A stretch of 64,000 bases of DNA from Lacrimispora xylanisolvens. GTDB taxonomy: Bacteria; Bacillota; Clostridia; Lachnospirales; Lachnospiraceae. Below the pieces are notes generated by a model that saw only the letters and a list, made by a program, of their open reading frames with translations, made no database searches and was not told the origin of the DNA. The stretch covers positions 62,001 through 126,000 of the forward strand of contig NZ_PTJA01000003.1 in assembly GCF_002934545.1 (NCBI RefSeq). The letters are read 5' to 3'. Of the stretch, positions 1 through 8,462 are shown in pieces. The translations under genes and the position numbers were made by a program. Position 1 is the stretch's first letter. Every line of letters begins with the position of its first letter.

Positions 1-509
1 AGAAGGCAACTCTGGCTGCCAACATTGTGGCATACAAAGCAGTATTTCCGGAAGCGGATGATTTTAAATCTGATGATAAGATGAAAGCTGCCATTGAAAC
101 CTGCAACGCAGATCTTACCACACAGGACTTCGGTAAGGTCGGTGTGAACAATGCACTTCAGGCGGTAGACGCAAGCGGTACACTGCTTGGTTATGTCATC
201 ACTTCCCATTCCGATGACAGCTATGGCGGTACAATCGAACTGTCTGTTGGAATTAAAGCCGATGGAAGCATAAGCGGAATTGAATTTCTGGCAATCAGCG
301 ATACTCCGGGCTTAGGTCTGAAAGCAAAAGATCCTGCATTTAAAGACCAGTATACAGGGAAAAATGCGGAGTCACTTACTGTTACCAAGTCAGGTAATGC
401 AGGTGACGCTGAAATCAATGCCATCAGCGGTGCTACCATTACATCAAGCGCTACTACCAATGCGGTTAATGCAGCATTGTATTATGTGCATCACTATATG
501 AATCAGTAG
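1..509 (+). CDS. rnfG: Rnf complex subunit G, C-terminal part (5' end outside window)
   Basis: RnfG is the periplasmic-facing flavoprotein of the Rnf complex, which moves electrons from reduced ferredoxin to NAD and pumps Na+ or H+. The reading frame is open from base 3 (KATLAANIVAYKAVFPEA), so the GTG at 27 is internal and the true start lies upstream. The FMN-binding domain is visible, ending in AISGATITSS, the SGATxT motif whose last Thr carries covalent FMN in this family. The usual order is rnfCDGEAB, so rnfC and rnfD should lie just to the left. A strong AGGAGG for rnfE follows the stop at once, so the genes are one operon. Identity is secure from the motif and the neighbours. Confidence 0.95.
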   Translation, partial: KATLAANIVAYKAVFPEADDFKSDDKMKAAIETCNADLTTQDFGKVGVNNALQAVDASGTLLGYVITSHSDDSYGGTIELSVGIKADGSISGIEFLAISDTPGLGLKAKDPAFKDQYTGKNAESLTVTKSGNAGDAEINAISGATITSSATTNAVNAALYYVHHYMNQ

Positions 510-520
510 GAGGTGGGAAG

Positions 521-1315
521 ATGAACAACAAATGTACAGAACGTTTATTTAACGGTATCGTAAAAGAGAACCCGACCTTCGTGCTGATGCTCGGTATGTG
601 TCCGACTCTGGCTGTTACCACATCTGCAGTAAACGGAGCAGGTATGGGACTTTCCACGACTGTGGTACTGTTATTTTCCAATATGATTATTTCTGCTATG
701 CGTAAGATTATTCCGGACCGTGTCAGAATTCCGGCTTACATTGTTATTGTAGCAACTCTTGTTACTATTGTGCAGCTGCTTTTACAGGCTTATGTGCCCA
801 GCCTTTATTCCGCTCTTGGAATCTACATTCCTCTGATCGTAGTGAACTGTATTATCTTAGGCCGTGCAGAATCCTATGCTTCCAAGAACGACGTGGTGGC
901 ATCCACATTTGACGGAATCGGTATGGGACTTGGTTTCACCGTAGCATTAACCTGTATCGGTCTTATTCGTGAAATTCTGGGTTCCGGTGCCGTATTCGGA
1001 CACACCATCATTCCGGAGAATTACCACATTGCTATTTTCGTTCTGGCTCCTGGTGCATTCTTTGTGCTTTCTATTTTAACTGCTCTGCAGAATAAGTTTA
1101 AAGCCCCGTCTGCAACCAATGGCTCTGTTCCGCAGTCTAAGTTAGCCTGTGGAGGTAACTGTATGTCCTGTACTGGTTCTTCCTGTATGTCAAATCATGA
1201 AGTATTGGAAACCAGAAAAAAACAGGCAGAGGAAGAAGCGCTTGCGGCTAAAAAAGCAGAAGCTGCCAGAAAAGAAGCAGAATCAGCATCTGCAACTTCC
1301 AAGAAAGACGAATAG
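521..1315 (+). CDS. rnfE: Rnf complex membrane subunit E with Cys-rich, charged C-terminal tail
   Basis: RnfE is an integral membrane subunit that pairs with the homologous RnfA. The core (about residues 1-200) has six hydrophobic segments and the two cysteine motifs of the family, LGMCPTLAVT and VNCIILGRAE; in Rnf/Nqr structures such cysteines hold an Fe-S cluster in the membrane between RnfA and RnfE. At 264 residues it is longer than the common 200-235. The extra tail has four cysteines (CGGNCMSCTGSSC) followed by a Lys/Ala/Glu-rich stretch. It starts 11 bases after rnfG behind AGGAGG. The role of the tail is unknown; a metal or Fe-S site is only a guess. Confidence 0.95.
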   Translation: MNNKCTERLFNGIVKENPTFVLMLGMCPTLAVTTSAVNGAGMGLSTTVVLLFSNMIISAMRKIIPDRVRIPAYIVIVATLVTIVQLLLQAYVPSLYSALGIYIPLIVVNCIILGRAESYASKNDVVASTFDGIGMGLGFTVALTCIGLIREILGSGAVFGHTIIPENYHIAIFVLAPGAFFVLSILTALQNKFKAPSATNGSVPQSKLACGGNCMSCTGSSCMSNHEVLETRKKQAEEEALAAKKAEAARKEAESASATSKKDE

Positions 1316-1327
1316 GAGAGTGGATCG

Positions 1328-1903
1328 ATGAAAGAATTATTATTAATTGCCATTGGCTCCGCACTGGTCAACAACGTTGTGCTTAGCCAGTTCCTCGGCC
1401 TTTGTCCATTCCTTGGAGTTTCCAAAAACGTGAAAACTTCTGCCGGCATGGGCGCGGCTGTTATCTTTGTTATTACCATTGCATCATTTGCTACCAGTGT
1501 TATATATAAGAGCATATTGGTTGGACTTCATCTGGAATTTTTGCAGACCATTGTGTTTATTCTTGTAATTGCTGCACTGGTGCAGTTTGTAGAGATGTTT
1601 TTAAAAAAATCCATGCCCGCTCTTTATGAGGCACTTGGAGTCTATCTTCCCCTGATCACAACCAACTGCGCAGTGTTAGGTGTGGCTCTGACCAATGTTC
1701 AGAAAGATTATAACATTCTGGAGAGTGTGATCAATGGTGTGGGTATATCCGTTGGTTTCACCATTGCCATTATAATGCTGGCTGGTGTCCGTGAAAGAAT
1801 CGAATATAATGACGTTCCTCATTCCTTTAAGGGATCACCGATTGTTCTGATTACCTCTGGCCTGATGGCGATCGCATTTTTCGGATTTTCCGGATTAATT
1901 TAG
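1328..1903 (+). CDS. rnfA: Rnf complex membrane subunit A
   Basis: RnfA is a six-helix membrane subunit (191 residues, the normal length) that forms a pseudo-symmetric pair with RnfE. The family cysteine motifs are present: LGLCPFLGVS near residue 25 and TNCAVLGVAL near residue 115, expected to share the intramembrane Fe-S cluster with RnfE. It lies 12 bases after rnfE behind GGAGAG and 19 bases before rnfB, consistent with one transcript. Confidence 0.97.
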   Translation: MKELLLIAIGSALVNNVVLSQFLGLCPFLGVSKNVKTSAGMGAAVIFVITIASFATSVIYKSILVGLHLEFLQTIVFILVIAALVQFVEMFLKKSMPALYEALGVYLPLITTNCAVLGVALTNVQKDYNILESVINGVGISVGFTIAIIMLAGVRERIEYNDVPHSFKGSPIVLITSGLMAIAFFGFSGLI

Positions 1904-1922
1904 AAGGGGGAGACGAAAGAAT

Positions 1923-2711
1923 ATGATAACAGGAATTATTTATGCGGCGGCCGTTGTGGGCATTATCGGTATTCTGATTGGCGTATTCCTCGGCATTGCA
2001 AGTGAGAAATTCAAAGTCGAAGTTGACGAAAAAGAAATTCTTGTCAGAGATGAGCTGCCAGGAAACAACTGCGGCGGCTGTGGATATGCAGGCTGTGATG
2101 CTCTTGCAAAAGCCATTGCTGCAGGTCAGGCTGACGTTGGTGCCTGCCCCGTAGGCGGCGCTGCCGTAGCAGAAAAGATTGGCGAAATCATGGGCGTTTC
2201 CGCAGGTGTTACTGATAAAAAAGTTGCTTTTGTAAAATGTAAAGGCAGCTGTGACAAAACGAAAGTACAGTATAATTATTATGGCATTGATGACTGCCGT
2301 AAGATCTCGGTTGTGCCGGGTTCTGGTGAGAAGTCATGTGTGTATGGCTGTATGGGATACGGATCCTGTGTGAAAGCATGTGAATTTGATGCGATCCATG
2401 TTGTGGATGGTATTGCGGTAGTTGATAAGGAGAAGTGCGTTGCCTGCGGCAAATGTGTGGCTTCCTGTCCCAATGCATTAATTGATATGGTTCCATATAA
2501 AGCAGAGTATTTAGTTCAGTGTAACTCCCATGATAAGGGGAAAGATGTTAAGGCGAAATGTGAAGTGGGCTGTATTGGCTGTACCATGTGTATCAAACAG
2601 TGTGAATTTGATGCCATCCATATGGACAATAATGTTGCAATCATTGATTATGACAAATGCACCAATTGCGGTAAATGTGCCGCCAAGTGCCCGGTTAAGG
2701 TAATTATATAA
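1923..2711 (+). CDS. rnfB: Rnf complex ferredoxin-like subunit B
   Basis: RnfB is the polyferredoxin that passes electrons from soluble ferredoxin into the Rnf complex. After an N-terminal membrane anchor (about residues 3-25) comes the CGGCGYAGCDAL motif of the first 4Fe-4S domain, then four ferredoxin-type cysteine clusters, including CVACGKCVASCP, CIGCTMCIKQC and CTNCGKCAAKCP. Two extra cysteine groups near residues 100-125 could hold another cluster. The 262-residue length fits the clostridial form. It is the last gene of the operon and is followed by a terminator. Confidence 0.96.
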   Translation: MITGIIYAAAVVGIIGILIGVFLGIASEKFKVEVDEKEILVRDELPGNNCGGCGYAGCDALAKAIAAGQADVGACPVGGAAVAEKIGEIMGVSAGVTDKKVAFVKCKGSCDKTKVQYNYYGIDDCRKISVVPGSGEKSCVYGCMGYGSCVKACEFDAIHVVDGIAVVDKEKCVACGKCVASCPNALIDMVPYKAEYLVQCNSHDKGKDVKAKCEVGCIGCTMCIKQCEFDAIHMDNNVAIIDYDKCTNCGKCAAKCPVKVII

Positions 2712-2731
2712 AAATGCGATAGGTATCAGAG

Positions 2732-2780
2732 TGCTGTAATACAGGCTTGTTTCATAACAGTCTTGTGTTACAGCATTTTT
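2732..2780 (+). terminator. Terminator of the rnf operon
   Basis: An inverted repeat (TGCTGTAATAC with GTGTTACAGCA, one G-U pair) is followed by TTTTT. It starts 21 bases after the rnfB stop and ends transcription before the cytochrome-b5-like gene. Confidence 0.8.
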
Positions 2781-2845
2781 ATTGTTAATTTTCTGGCAAT
2801 TTAACAGAAAATGTTAAAAAAATGATTTATAATTTAGATTAATTC

Positions 2846-2874
2846 TTGATAAAAAGTAAATATACTGATATAAT
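2846..2874 (+). promoter_or_regulatory. Sigma-A-type promoter of the haem-protein pair
   Basis: TTGATA (2846-2851) and TATAAT (2869-2874) are separated by 17 bases, close to the housekeeping consensus, and lie 35 bases upstream of the lipoprotein start. The pair is therefore transcribed separately from rnf. Confidence 0.75.
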
Positions 2875-2909
2875 AGCAAATACAAAAAAGATACAAAGGA
2901 GATGGTTCT

Positions 2910-3248
2910 ATGAAAAAAAACATGATAATTTATGTTCTTTCATTCTTGATTATATTCCTGCTTGCTGGCTGTGCCAGTTCAAAAGTTCAGGACAACACCA
3001 CTGAATCCTCCGAAAAACTGGAACTTACATTGGATGAACTTTCAAAGTATAATGGTAAAGACGGAAATCCCGCTTATATCGCGGTTGACGGCGTGATCTA
3101 TGATGTTACTGAAAGTAAGATGTGGAAGGACGGAGAACATAACGGCTATACGGCAGGTAAGGATCTGACAGAAGAGATTAAGAAAGTATCTCCTCACGGA
3201 ACTTCAGTTTTAAAGAAGATGAAAGAAGTAGGAAAAATTGTGGAATAA
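2910..3248 (+). CDS. Cytochrome-b5-like haem-binding lipoprotein
   Basis: A 112-residue lipoprotein: N-terminal hydrophobic segment with lipobox LLAGC (lipidated Cys21), a short linker, then a cytochrome-b5-like haem/steroid-binding domain (about residues 38-112). The typical pattern of the bacterial domain is visible: LTLDELSKYNGKDGNPAY, a WKDGEHNGY turn and SPHG. His77 and His96 are the likely haem ligands. It should be anchored on the outer face of the membrane. The start has AAAGGAG eight bases upstream. It lies 15 bases before a small membrane protein with cytochrome-b-like histidine spacing, which suggests an electron-transfer pair. The partner and acceptor are unknown. Confidence 0.8.
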   Translation: MKKNMIIYVLSFLIIFLLAGCASSKVQDNTTESSEKLELTLDELSKYNGKDGNPAYIAVDGVIYDVTESKMWKDGEHNGYTAGKDLTEEIKKVSPHGTSVLKKMKEVGKIVE

Positions 3249-3263
3249 ACCGGAGGCGATGAG

Positions 3264-3656
3264 ATGTATGAGGTATTAGGTATTACAAGCGCAGTTTTGT
3301 TTGCAATTGTTATGATGCCGTTTTTGCTGAGGCATATAAACCGGTTATTCTACAAAGGGAAGAATCGTATGATTACCAGTTGGAGAATGAGGTTTAGAAA
3401 GATTCATAAACCTGCCGGGTTTGGTCTGGCAGTGATTTCTCTGATTCATGGATACCTGGCGCTTGGTTCAATCCGGCTTCATACAGGTACCCTTGCCTGG
3501 ATGGTCAGTATTGCAGCAGTGATTCTTGGAGTACTCTTTTCCATAAAGAAAAAAGCTGTAATCTTAGTATGGCACAGGAGAATGGCATTGCTGGCGATTC
3601 TTTTTATAGCTTTGCATCTGCTGGTACCAGGAGCGCTTTATTACATTGGATTTTAA
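3264..3656 (+). CDS. Four-helix membrane protein, possible di-haem b-type cytochrome
   Basis: A 130-residue protein with four hydrophobic segments (about 2-23, 49-70, 75-94, 104-126). His48 and His62 bracket helix 2, and His104 and His118 bracket helix 4. Both pairs are 14 apart, the spacing seen in di-haem membrane cytochromes b and ferric-reductase/NOX proteins. It follows the cytochrome-b5-like lipoprotein by 15 bases in the same transcript, with GGAGG ahead of the ATG. A role in moving electrons across the membrane to the lipoprotein is inference; no family name is firmly recognised. A terminator follows. Confidence 0.6.
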   Translation: MYEVLGITSAVLFAIVMMPFLLRHINRLFYKGKNRMITSWRMRFRKIHKPAGFGLAVISLIHGYLALGSIRLHTGTLAWMVSIAAVILGVLFSIKKKAVILVWHRRMALLAILFIALHLLVPGALYYIGF

Positions 3657-3683
3657 AAGAAAAGTATTACATTATATGAGATT

Positions 3684-3738
3684 GAAGAGACCCACACAGG
3701 TAGAATAAATATCTAACCTTTGTGGGTCTCTTCATTTT
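3684..3738 (+). terminator. Terminator after the haem-protein pair
   Basis: A long hairpin: GAAGAGACCCACA pairs with TGTGGGTCTCTTC, and the loop end AGGT/ACCT also pairs. CATTTTAG follows. The rest of the 288-base gap to the peptidase gene shows no further clear element. Confidence 0.8.
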
Positions 3739-3944
3739 AGTGGAACATAAAACCAGTATTTTATTACACATAAACTGCTATTTTCAACATGGTCCCGTAT
3801 TTTGTAGATTTTTGTAGTATATTGGAATGACAGGCCGAGGGGGAGGTGAGTGCCATTTCGTATTAAGTATTGCATCAGGCCGCCGGATATCCGGTAATTG
3901 AATCAAAAGAATCTGGTAACAAAAGAAAATGGAGGGTAATTATT

Positions 3945-4709
3945 ATGAAAAAGCTACTTTTAATGGTTCTGACTTTAACAATGGCGTTGTCAGCCAACAG
4001 CATTTCCTTTGCAGCACAGGAGAATTCCACAAAAGAATTTATAGAAGCGAAAACAGTTTCTGTAAACGGAGAGAGCAGCCCTGTAAATGGGGATTCCCTG
4101 AAAGCTCCCCAAGGCGCCCGAACTGCAAGACCGCAGGATAAATCAGGCGTTAAGAAGGATGATTTACTGAATCAGAGCCTGTCACGCCAGGCAGCCACTT
4201 CCTGGAAGTACTTAAACGGATATACCGTATACAGCCAGATCACAAACTATAATTGCGGCCCGGCAACTGTTCAGGCTGCATTAAATTATCTGGGCGTTGC
4301 CCGCAACCAGTCGGACATTGCAAGAGGATGCCGAACTACCACCAATGGCTCTTATCTTGCTGATATGATAAACTATATTAACGGACAGCAGACGAGAAAC
4401 AGATACGTAGGAAGATACAATGAATCCTCCTCTGAGATGTGCAGACTCTTATACAACGGTGTTTCCTCATCAAAAGCAGCACCGATTATTGGACTGACCT
4501 TTTCAACCAGTGATGGCTGGCTCTATTCAACAAACGGTCATTTTATGTCGGTGTATGGAGCGAAAAGTGATAAGTCCGCGTTTGCCCTGGGTGATCCATG
4601 GATTGGGTACTCTGGTTCAGGATTGGTCGGAGAATCCTGGACATATACGAAGTCTGCTTCTACTTTATATAAAGCATACAGCCGGGTAAATATTGGATTT
4701 ATGTATTAG
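3945..4709 (+). CDS. Secreted C39-like cysteine peptidase
   Basis: A 254-residue secreted protein. The start at 3945 is chosen because GGAGGG lies eight bases upstream and MKKLLLMVLTLTMALSANS is a signal peptide with probable cleavage after SFAA; an upstream in-frame ATG at 3870 has no ribosome site. A spacer of about 60 residues precedes a papain-like C39_2 domain: Cys104 in YNCGPATVQAALNYLG, His199 in NGHFMSVYG and Asp217 in LGDPW form the expected catalytic triad. There is no transporter or transmembrane fusion, so this is not a bacteriocin exporter. The substrate is unknown. A terminator separates it from the next lipoprotein gene. Confidence 0.75.
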   Translation: MKKLLLMVLTLTMALSANSISFAAQENSTKEFIEAKTVSVNGESSPVNGDSLKAPQGARTARPQDKSGVKKDDLLNQSLSRQAATSWKYLNGYTVYSQITNYNCGPATVQAALNYLGVARNQSDIARGCRTTTNGSYLADMINYINGQQTRNRYVGRYNESSSEMCRLLYNGVSSSKAAPIIGLTFSTSDGWLYSTNGHFMSVYGAKSDKSAFALGDPWIGYSGSGLVGESWTYTKSASTLYKAYSRVNIGFMY

Positions 4710-4730
4710 ATTTATCAAATGTCAGATTTC

Positions 4731-4772
4731 TTAAAAAGACTGAGGGGATATATTCCCTTTGGTCTTTTTAAG
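4731..4772 (+). terminator. Terminator after the C39-like peptidase gene
   Basis: TTAAAAAGAC...GAGGGGA pairs with TTCCCTT...GGTCTTTTTAA around a short ATAT loop. The T-rich 3' arm makes it a usable terminator. It also covers the false upstream ATG (4759) of the next reading frame. Confidence 0.7.
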
Positions 4773-4797
4773 GCATCAAGAGGGAGTTGCTGAATAT

Positions 4798-5940
4798 ATG
4801 AATAAGAAAATAAAAGGCTTTATCCTGCCGCTGATCATGATAAGCATCATATTCCTGTCCGGATGCCATATTCAGCCGGATCATGGCAATGCCGGTGAAT
4901 ACTCATCAAATGAAATCCAGGCTTACAATGTGACCTTTGATGATTCTGCTCTGAGAACCTATATAGATATTTATGAGACTCAATTATTATATATGGAGAT
5001 GAGCGAGTCGGATGCCACTTTTTATATTTACAATTTTAAGGATGGAAGTAATCAAAAGATTCTAACCGTGGATAATTTTGCTTTGAAAGGGAAGAGCAAC
5101 GCATTGATCGATGATACGCTTTATTTCTATCTAAGTCTTTATAATGGATCAGAACTGGAAAATGACTTATATGCTGTAAATTTTTCAGAAGATAAGATGT
5201 ATGCGGTATCTAAAAATATGTATTCCCAGAAGCTTATTCCATTAACAGTCTTAGGGGGCAGCCTGATATCTCTACAAGGTAATAATACCGAGAATGGAGA
5301 CTTTTATTCTTTTGTGGAAACAATGAACAGTAACCAGAACATGGAGCAGGTGGAGCTGGATACAAAATCCGGTACCCCGATTTCAGGTAAAGTAAACGTA
5401 CCCCGCCAGATTATATATTTAACCAGTGATGGGAGCTATCTATATGCTTTAGAAAAAAGCAAGTCTGATTCCAGTTTCAATTGCTTTATTACAAAGTATA
5501 ATTCTGATTTCTCTTTTATTAGTGAAACAAATATAACCGATCTGCTAAAAACCTACGAATTAACCAGTGGGATAGGCTCTTTCAGCGTATTCAATCACTA
5601 TTTTACGATTACGGATTATTCTAATAATACCATTGTCAGTGATTTTGAAAAAGGCGATAATCAGGCTCTTTTATATGAAAATGATGTTGAGTATGTCCGT
5701 GATTTTTCCGGTCTTACTGCGAATAAATACTTATATAAAAGAAATACGAATCAGATTTACAGAATAAAAGAGGATACGGGAAAAATTGAACTTCAAAATT
5801 TTGATTTAGAAAACGATTCATCAAATATTCGTGTCATGCTGTCTTATGGGGATAATCTCTTAATTGTCAAACAGCCGGATTCCGATCATGACGGCAGTGA
5901 AACGGTATATCTGATTCCCCAAAATAACGATAAATCATGA
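4798..5940 (+). CDS. Lipoprotein of unknown function
   Basis: A 380-residue protein with a lipoprotein signal (IIFLSGC, lipidated Cys23). The start at 4798 is chosen because AGAGGGAG lies upstream and the frame's earlier ATG at 4759 sits inside a terminator arm. The mature part has many short Tyr/Asp/Asn-rich segments such as DDTLYFYLSLYNGSEL and TSDGSYLYALEKS, spaced like the blades of a beta-propeller. No catalytic motif or family was recognised. It may be an envelope protein linked with the upstream secreted peptidase, but a terminator lies between them. Confidence 0.6.
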   Translation: MNKKIKGFILPLIMISIIFLSGCHIQPDHGNAGEYSSNEIQAYNVTFDDSALRTYIDIYETQLLYMEMSESDATFYIYNFKDGSNQKILTVDNFALKGKSNALIDDTLYFYLSLYNGSELENDLYAVNFSEDKMYAVSKNMYSQKLIPLTVLGGSLISLQGNNTENGDFYSFVETMNSNQNMEQVELDTKSGTPISGKVNVPRQIIYLTSDGSYLYALEKSKSDSSFNCFITKYNSDFSFISETNITDLLKTYELTSGIGSFSVFNHYFTITDYSNNTIVSDFEKGDNQALLYENDVEYVRDFSGLTANKYLYKRNTNQIYRIKEDTGKIELQNFDLENDSSNIRVMLSYGDNLLIVKQPDSDHDGSETVYLIPQNNDKS

Positions 5941-5994
5941 AGTGAAAAGAAAAGATGCCGTCAAGCAGCTGAAATCAGCCATGCTTTGCGGCAC
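5941..5994 (-). terminator. Terminator of lacI-uxaC
   Basis: On the minus strand an imperfect hairpin (TGCCGCAAAGC with GCTTGACGGCA) is followed by TCTTTTCTTTT. It starts about 20 bases after the uxaC stop. Confidence 0.6.
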
Positions 5995-6014
5995 CCTGTT
6001 CTTATTCTGATGAT

Positions 6015-7412
6015 TTAGAATCCAAAATAGTTCATGGCATTGTTATAAGAAATGCCTTCAATAATTTCTTTTAACGCTTTCTGGTCGTCCGGATATTCTC
6101 CGTTATCTACCCAGCCGCCTACCAGTTCACAAAGAATTCTGCGGAAATATTCGTGTCTGGTATAAGATAAGAAGCTTCTGGAGTCGGTAAGCATACCAAT
6201 GAAGTTTCCAAGGCATCCTAAGTTGGCAAGAGAAGTCATCTGGTCTGTCATGCCGGTTTTGTGATCATTAAACCACCAGGCAGAACCCTGCTGGATCTTT
6301 CCTGGGTACTGACTCTGGAAGCAGCCAAGGATGGTTCCGATGGATGCGTTATCATTGGGGTTTAAGGAGTAGATAATTGTCTTCGGAATCTCATCAGTAG
6401 CGCTTAAGGCGTTAAGATAATCAGCCATCTGTGCGGAAGGAGCGTAATTGTTAATACAGTCAAATCCTGTATCAGGTCCTAACTGCTCAAACATATACGC
6501 ATTGTTATCTCTCTTGCAGCCATAATGAAGCTGCATGATCCATCCCATGCGATTGTATTCTTTTGCTACAAATAACATAAATGCAGTTTTATATTTCAGC
6601 TCTTCTTCTTTCGTAACAGCTTTTCCGGAAACGCTCTTTGCAAAGATAGCATCAAGCTCTGCATCATCTGCAGGCACATACATTACGTACTCAAGTGCGT
6701 GGTCGGAAACACAGCAGCCCTGGCTTGCAAAGAATTCCATACGGTTCTTTAAAGCAGCCTTTAAAGAAGCAAAGTCTTTGATTTCCATATTGCTTGCTGC
6801 AGACAGTTTTTCAATATAAACAGCAAAATCAGGCTTTTCAACATTCATGGCTTTGTCTGGTCTCCATGCTGGAAGAACCTTTACCTCAAATGTAGAATCT
6901 GCAGCAATTTTCTGGTGCCATTCCAGTGTATCAGCAGGATCATCTGTAGTACAGATAACGGTTACATTGGACTGTCTGATTAAATTACGCACACTCATGG
7001 AATCCTGATGAAGCTTTTCGTTGCATAAATTCCAGACTTCTTCTGCCGTATCTCCGTTTAAGTAGCCGGTGTAACCAAAATATCTCTGAAGTTCCAAATG
7101 GCTCCAGTGATAAAGAGGGTTCCCAATGAGCTTTGGCATGGTTTCTGCCCATTTCTGGAATTTTTCTCTGTCAGTGGCATCTCCTGTAATGTATTTTTCC
7201 TCTACACCGTTGGAACGCATCTGACGCCATTTATAATGATCGCCGCCCAGCCATACCTGTGTAATGGTATCAAATTTGCGGTCTTCATAGATTTCCTGTG
7301 GATTGATGTGGCAATGATAGTCTACGATAGGCATCTTAGCCGCATAATTGTGATAAAGATCTTTTGCAGACTGGGTAGACAGTAAAAAGTCCTTGTCCAT
7401 AAACTGTTTCAT
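6015..7412 (-). CDS. uxaC: Glucuronate (uronate) isomerase
   Basis: UxaC interconverts D-glucuronate and D-fructuronate, or D-galacturonate and D-tagaturonate: the first step of cytoplasmic hexuronate breakdown. The 465-residue length is normal. Family features include the N-terminal metal-site motif VDYHCHINPQEI and conserved stretches such as QLHYGCKRDNN, WWFNDHKTGM and LTDSRSFLSYTRHEYFRR. The start has AAGGAGG ten bases upstream. It is 31 bases downstream of a LacI regulator on the same strand, forming a two-gene operon. The later steps uxuA/uxuB are not in this window, but kdgK and eda are next door, transcribed the other way. Confidence 0.97.
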   Translation of the reverse strand: MKQFMDKDFLLSTQSAKDLYHNYAAKMPIVDYHCHINPQEIYEDRKFDTITQVWLGGDHYKWRQMRSNGVEEKYITGDATDREKFQKWAETMPKLIGNPLYHWSHLELQRYFGYTGYLNGDTAEEVWNLCNEKLHQDSMSVRNLIRQSNVTVICTTDDPADTLEWHQKIAADSTFEVKVLPAWRPDKAMNVEKPDFAVYIEKLSAASNMEIKDFASLKAALKNRMEFFASQGCCVSDHALEYVMYVPADDAELDAIFAKSVSGKAVTKEEELKYKTAFMLFVAKEYNRMGWIMQLHYGCKRDNNAYMFEQLGPDTGFDCINNYAPSAQMADYLNALSATDEIPKTIIYSLNPNDNASIGTILGCFQSQYPGKIQQGSAWWFNDHKTGMTDQMTSLANLGCLGNFIGMLTDSRSFLSYTRHEYFRRILCELVGGWVDNGEYPDDQKALKEIIEGISYNNAMNYFGF

Positions 7413-7443
7413 GTTGGTGAGTCCTCCTTAAAAATATATGTGA

Positions 7444-8451
7444 TTAGAAATTAGTAGTACCTCGCTTTATCAGCTCTGGAGTAATGGTGGTCTTTGCAGG
7501 CACATTCCCTCCTTCTAACACCTTCATCAAAGTATTGACGGTAGTGGTGCAGAGAGCTTCAACCTTGTTGTCAACGGAAGTGATTTCGGGCGTTGTACAG
7601 CGGGACAATATGGAATTATTGTATCCGATGATGCTTAAGCCCTCAGGGATGGAAATTCCGGTCTGATTCGCATATTTTACCGCACCAACGGCCAAAATAT
7701 CCTCAGCAGCTAAAATGGAATCAAACTTTATTCCGGAATCAGACAGTTCCTTAATCTGTTCCATGGCAAGATCCGGGTCTTTGGAGCAGAGAACCATAAG
7801 CTCGTCCCGTACCGGCAAACTGGCTGCAGCAGTGGCCTGACGATAGCCGGCGAGCTTCCGTAGATTGCTGTAAGAAGTACCGGAATAAAGATATAACAGA
7901 GCCGACCGGCCTGATTGGTAAAGCTTTGCAGCAGCAGAATAGACAGCGGCCTGATCGTCACAGACAGTGCTGTAGATCTGTCCGCCCTCCAGACAGCCAT
8001 TGACCAGCATAATGGGGATGTCCTTTGCCGCTTCCAAAAGATAGGCATTGTCCTTTTCTTTTGCTTCCACGTAATGGGAGCCGGCAAGGATTATGGCATC
8101 CACGCGCTTGGAACGCAGCAGTTCCAGATACTTCTTTTTGGTTTCGGGAAGATAGCCGCTGCAGCATAAGATGGAATCGTATCCGCTGCTTCTCAGTTGC
8201 TTTTCCAGAAAATAGACAGCTTCTGCAAGCCATGGGTCAGAGGAATCCGCACACATGATTCCAATGGTCTTCATGGTGTTAAGCCCCAGACTTCTGGCGA
8301 ACACATTCGGTGTATAACCAAGCTCGTCCATGACAGCGAGAACCCGCTTTCTGGTCTTCTCACTGACATTGGGATTCCCGTTAATCACACGGGAAACGGT
8401 GGCGATTGAAACATGAGCATGTTCGGAAACATCATAAATATTCAAAAGCAT
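7444..8451 (-). CDS. LacI-family regulator of the uxaC operon
   Basis: A LacI/GalR repressor: N-terminal helix-turn-helix (NIYDVSEHAHVSIATVSRVI, hinge through NVFARSLG) followed by a periplasmic-binding-protein-like sugar sensor domain with the usual SIIGYNNS near the end. The ATG at 8451 directly abuts GGAGGG, which leaves no spacing. The TTG two codons later (8445) sits seven bases from the GGAGG and gives NIYDVSEHAH at the N-terminus like most relatives, so the true start may be TTG 8445. It precedes uxaC in one transcript. A promoter and two identical-type palindromes lie just upstream, so it probably represses itself and uxaC in response to a uronate-derived ligand. Confidence 0.9.
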   Translation of the reverse strand: MLLNIYDVSEHAHVSIATVSRVINGNPNVSEKTRKRVLAVMDELGYTPNVFARSLGLNTMKTIGIMCADSSDPWLAEAVYFLEKQLRSSGYDSILCCSGYLPETKKKYLELLRSKRVDAIILAGSHYVEAKEKDNAYLLEAAKDIPIMLVNGCLEGGQIYSTVCDDQAAVYSAAAKLYQSGRSALLYLYSGTSYSNLRKLAGYRQATAAASLPVRDELMVLCSKDPDLAMEQIKELSDSGIKFDSILAAEDILAVGAVKYANQTGISIPEGLSIIGYNNSILSRCTTPEITSVDNKVEALCTTTVNTLMKVLEGGNVPAKTTITPELIKRGTTNF

Positions 8452-8462
8452 CCCTCCGTAAT

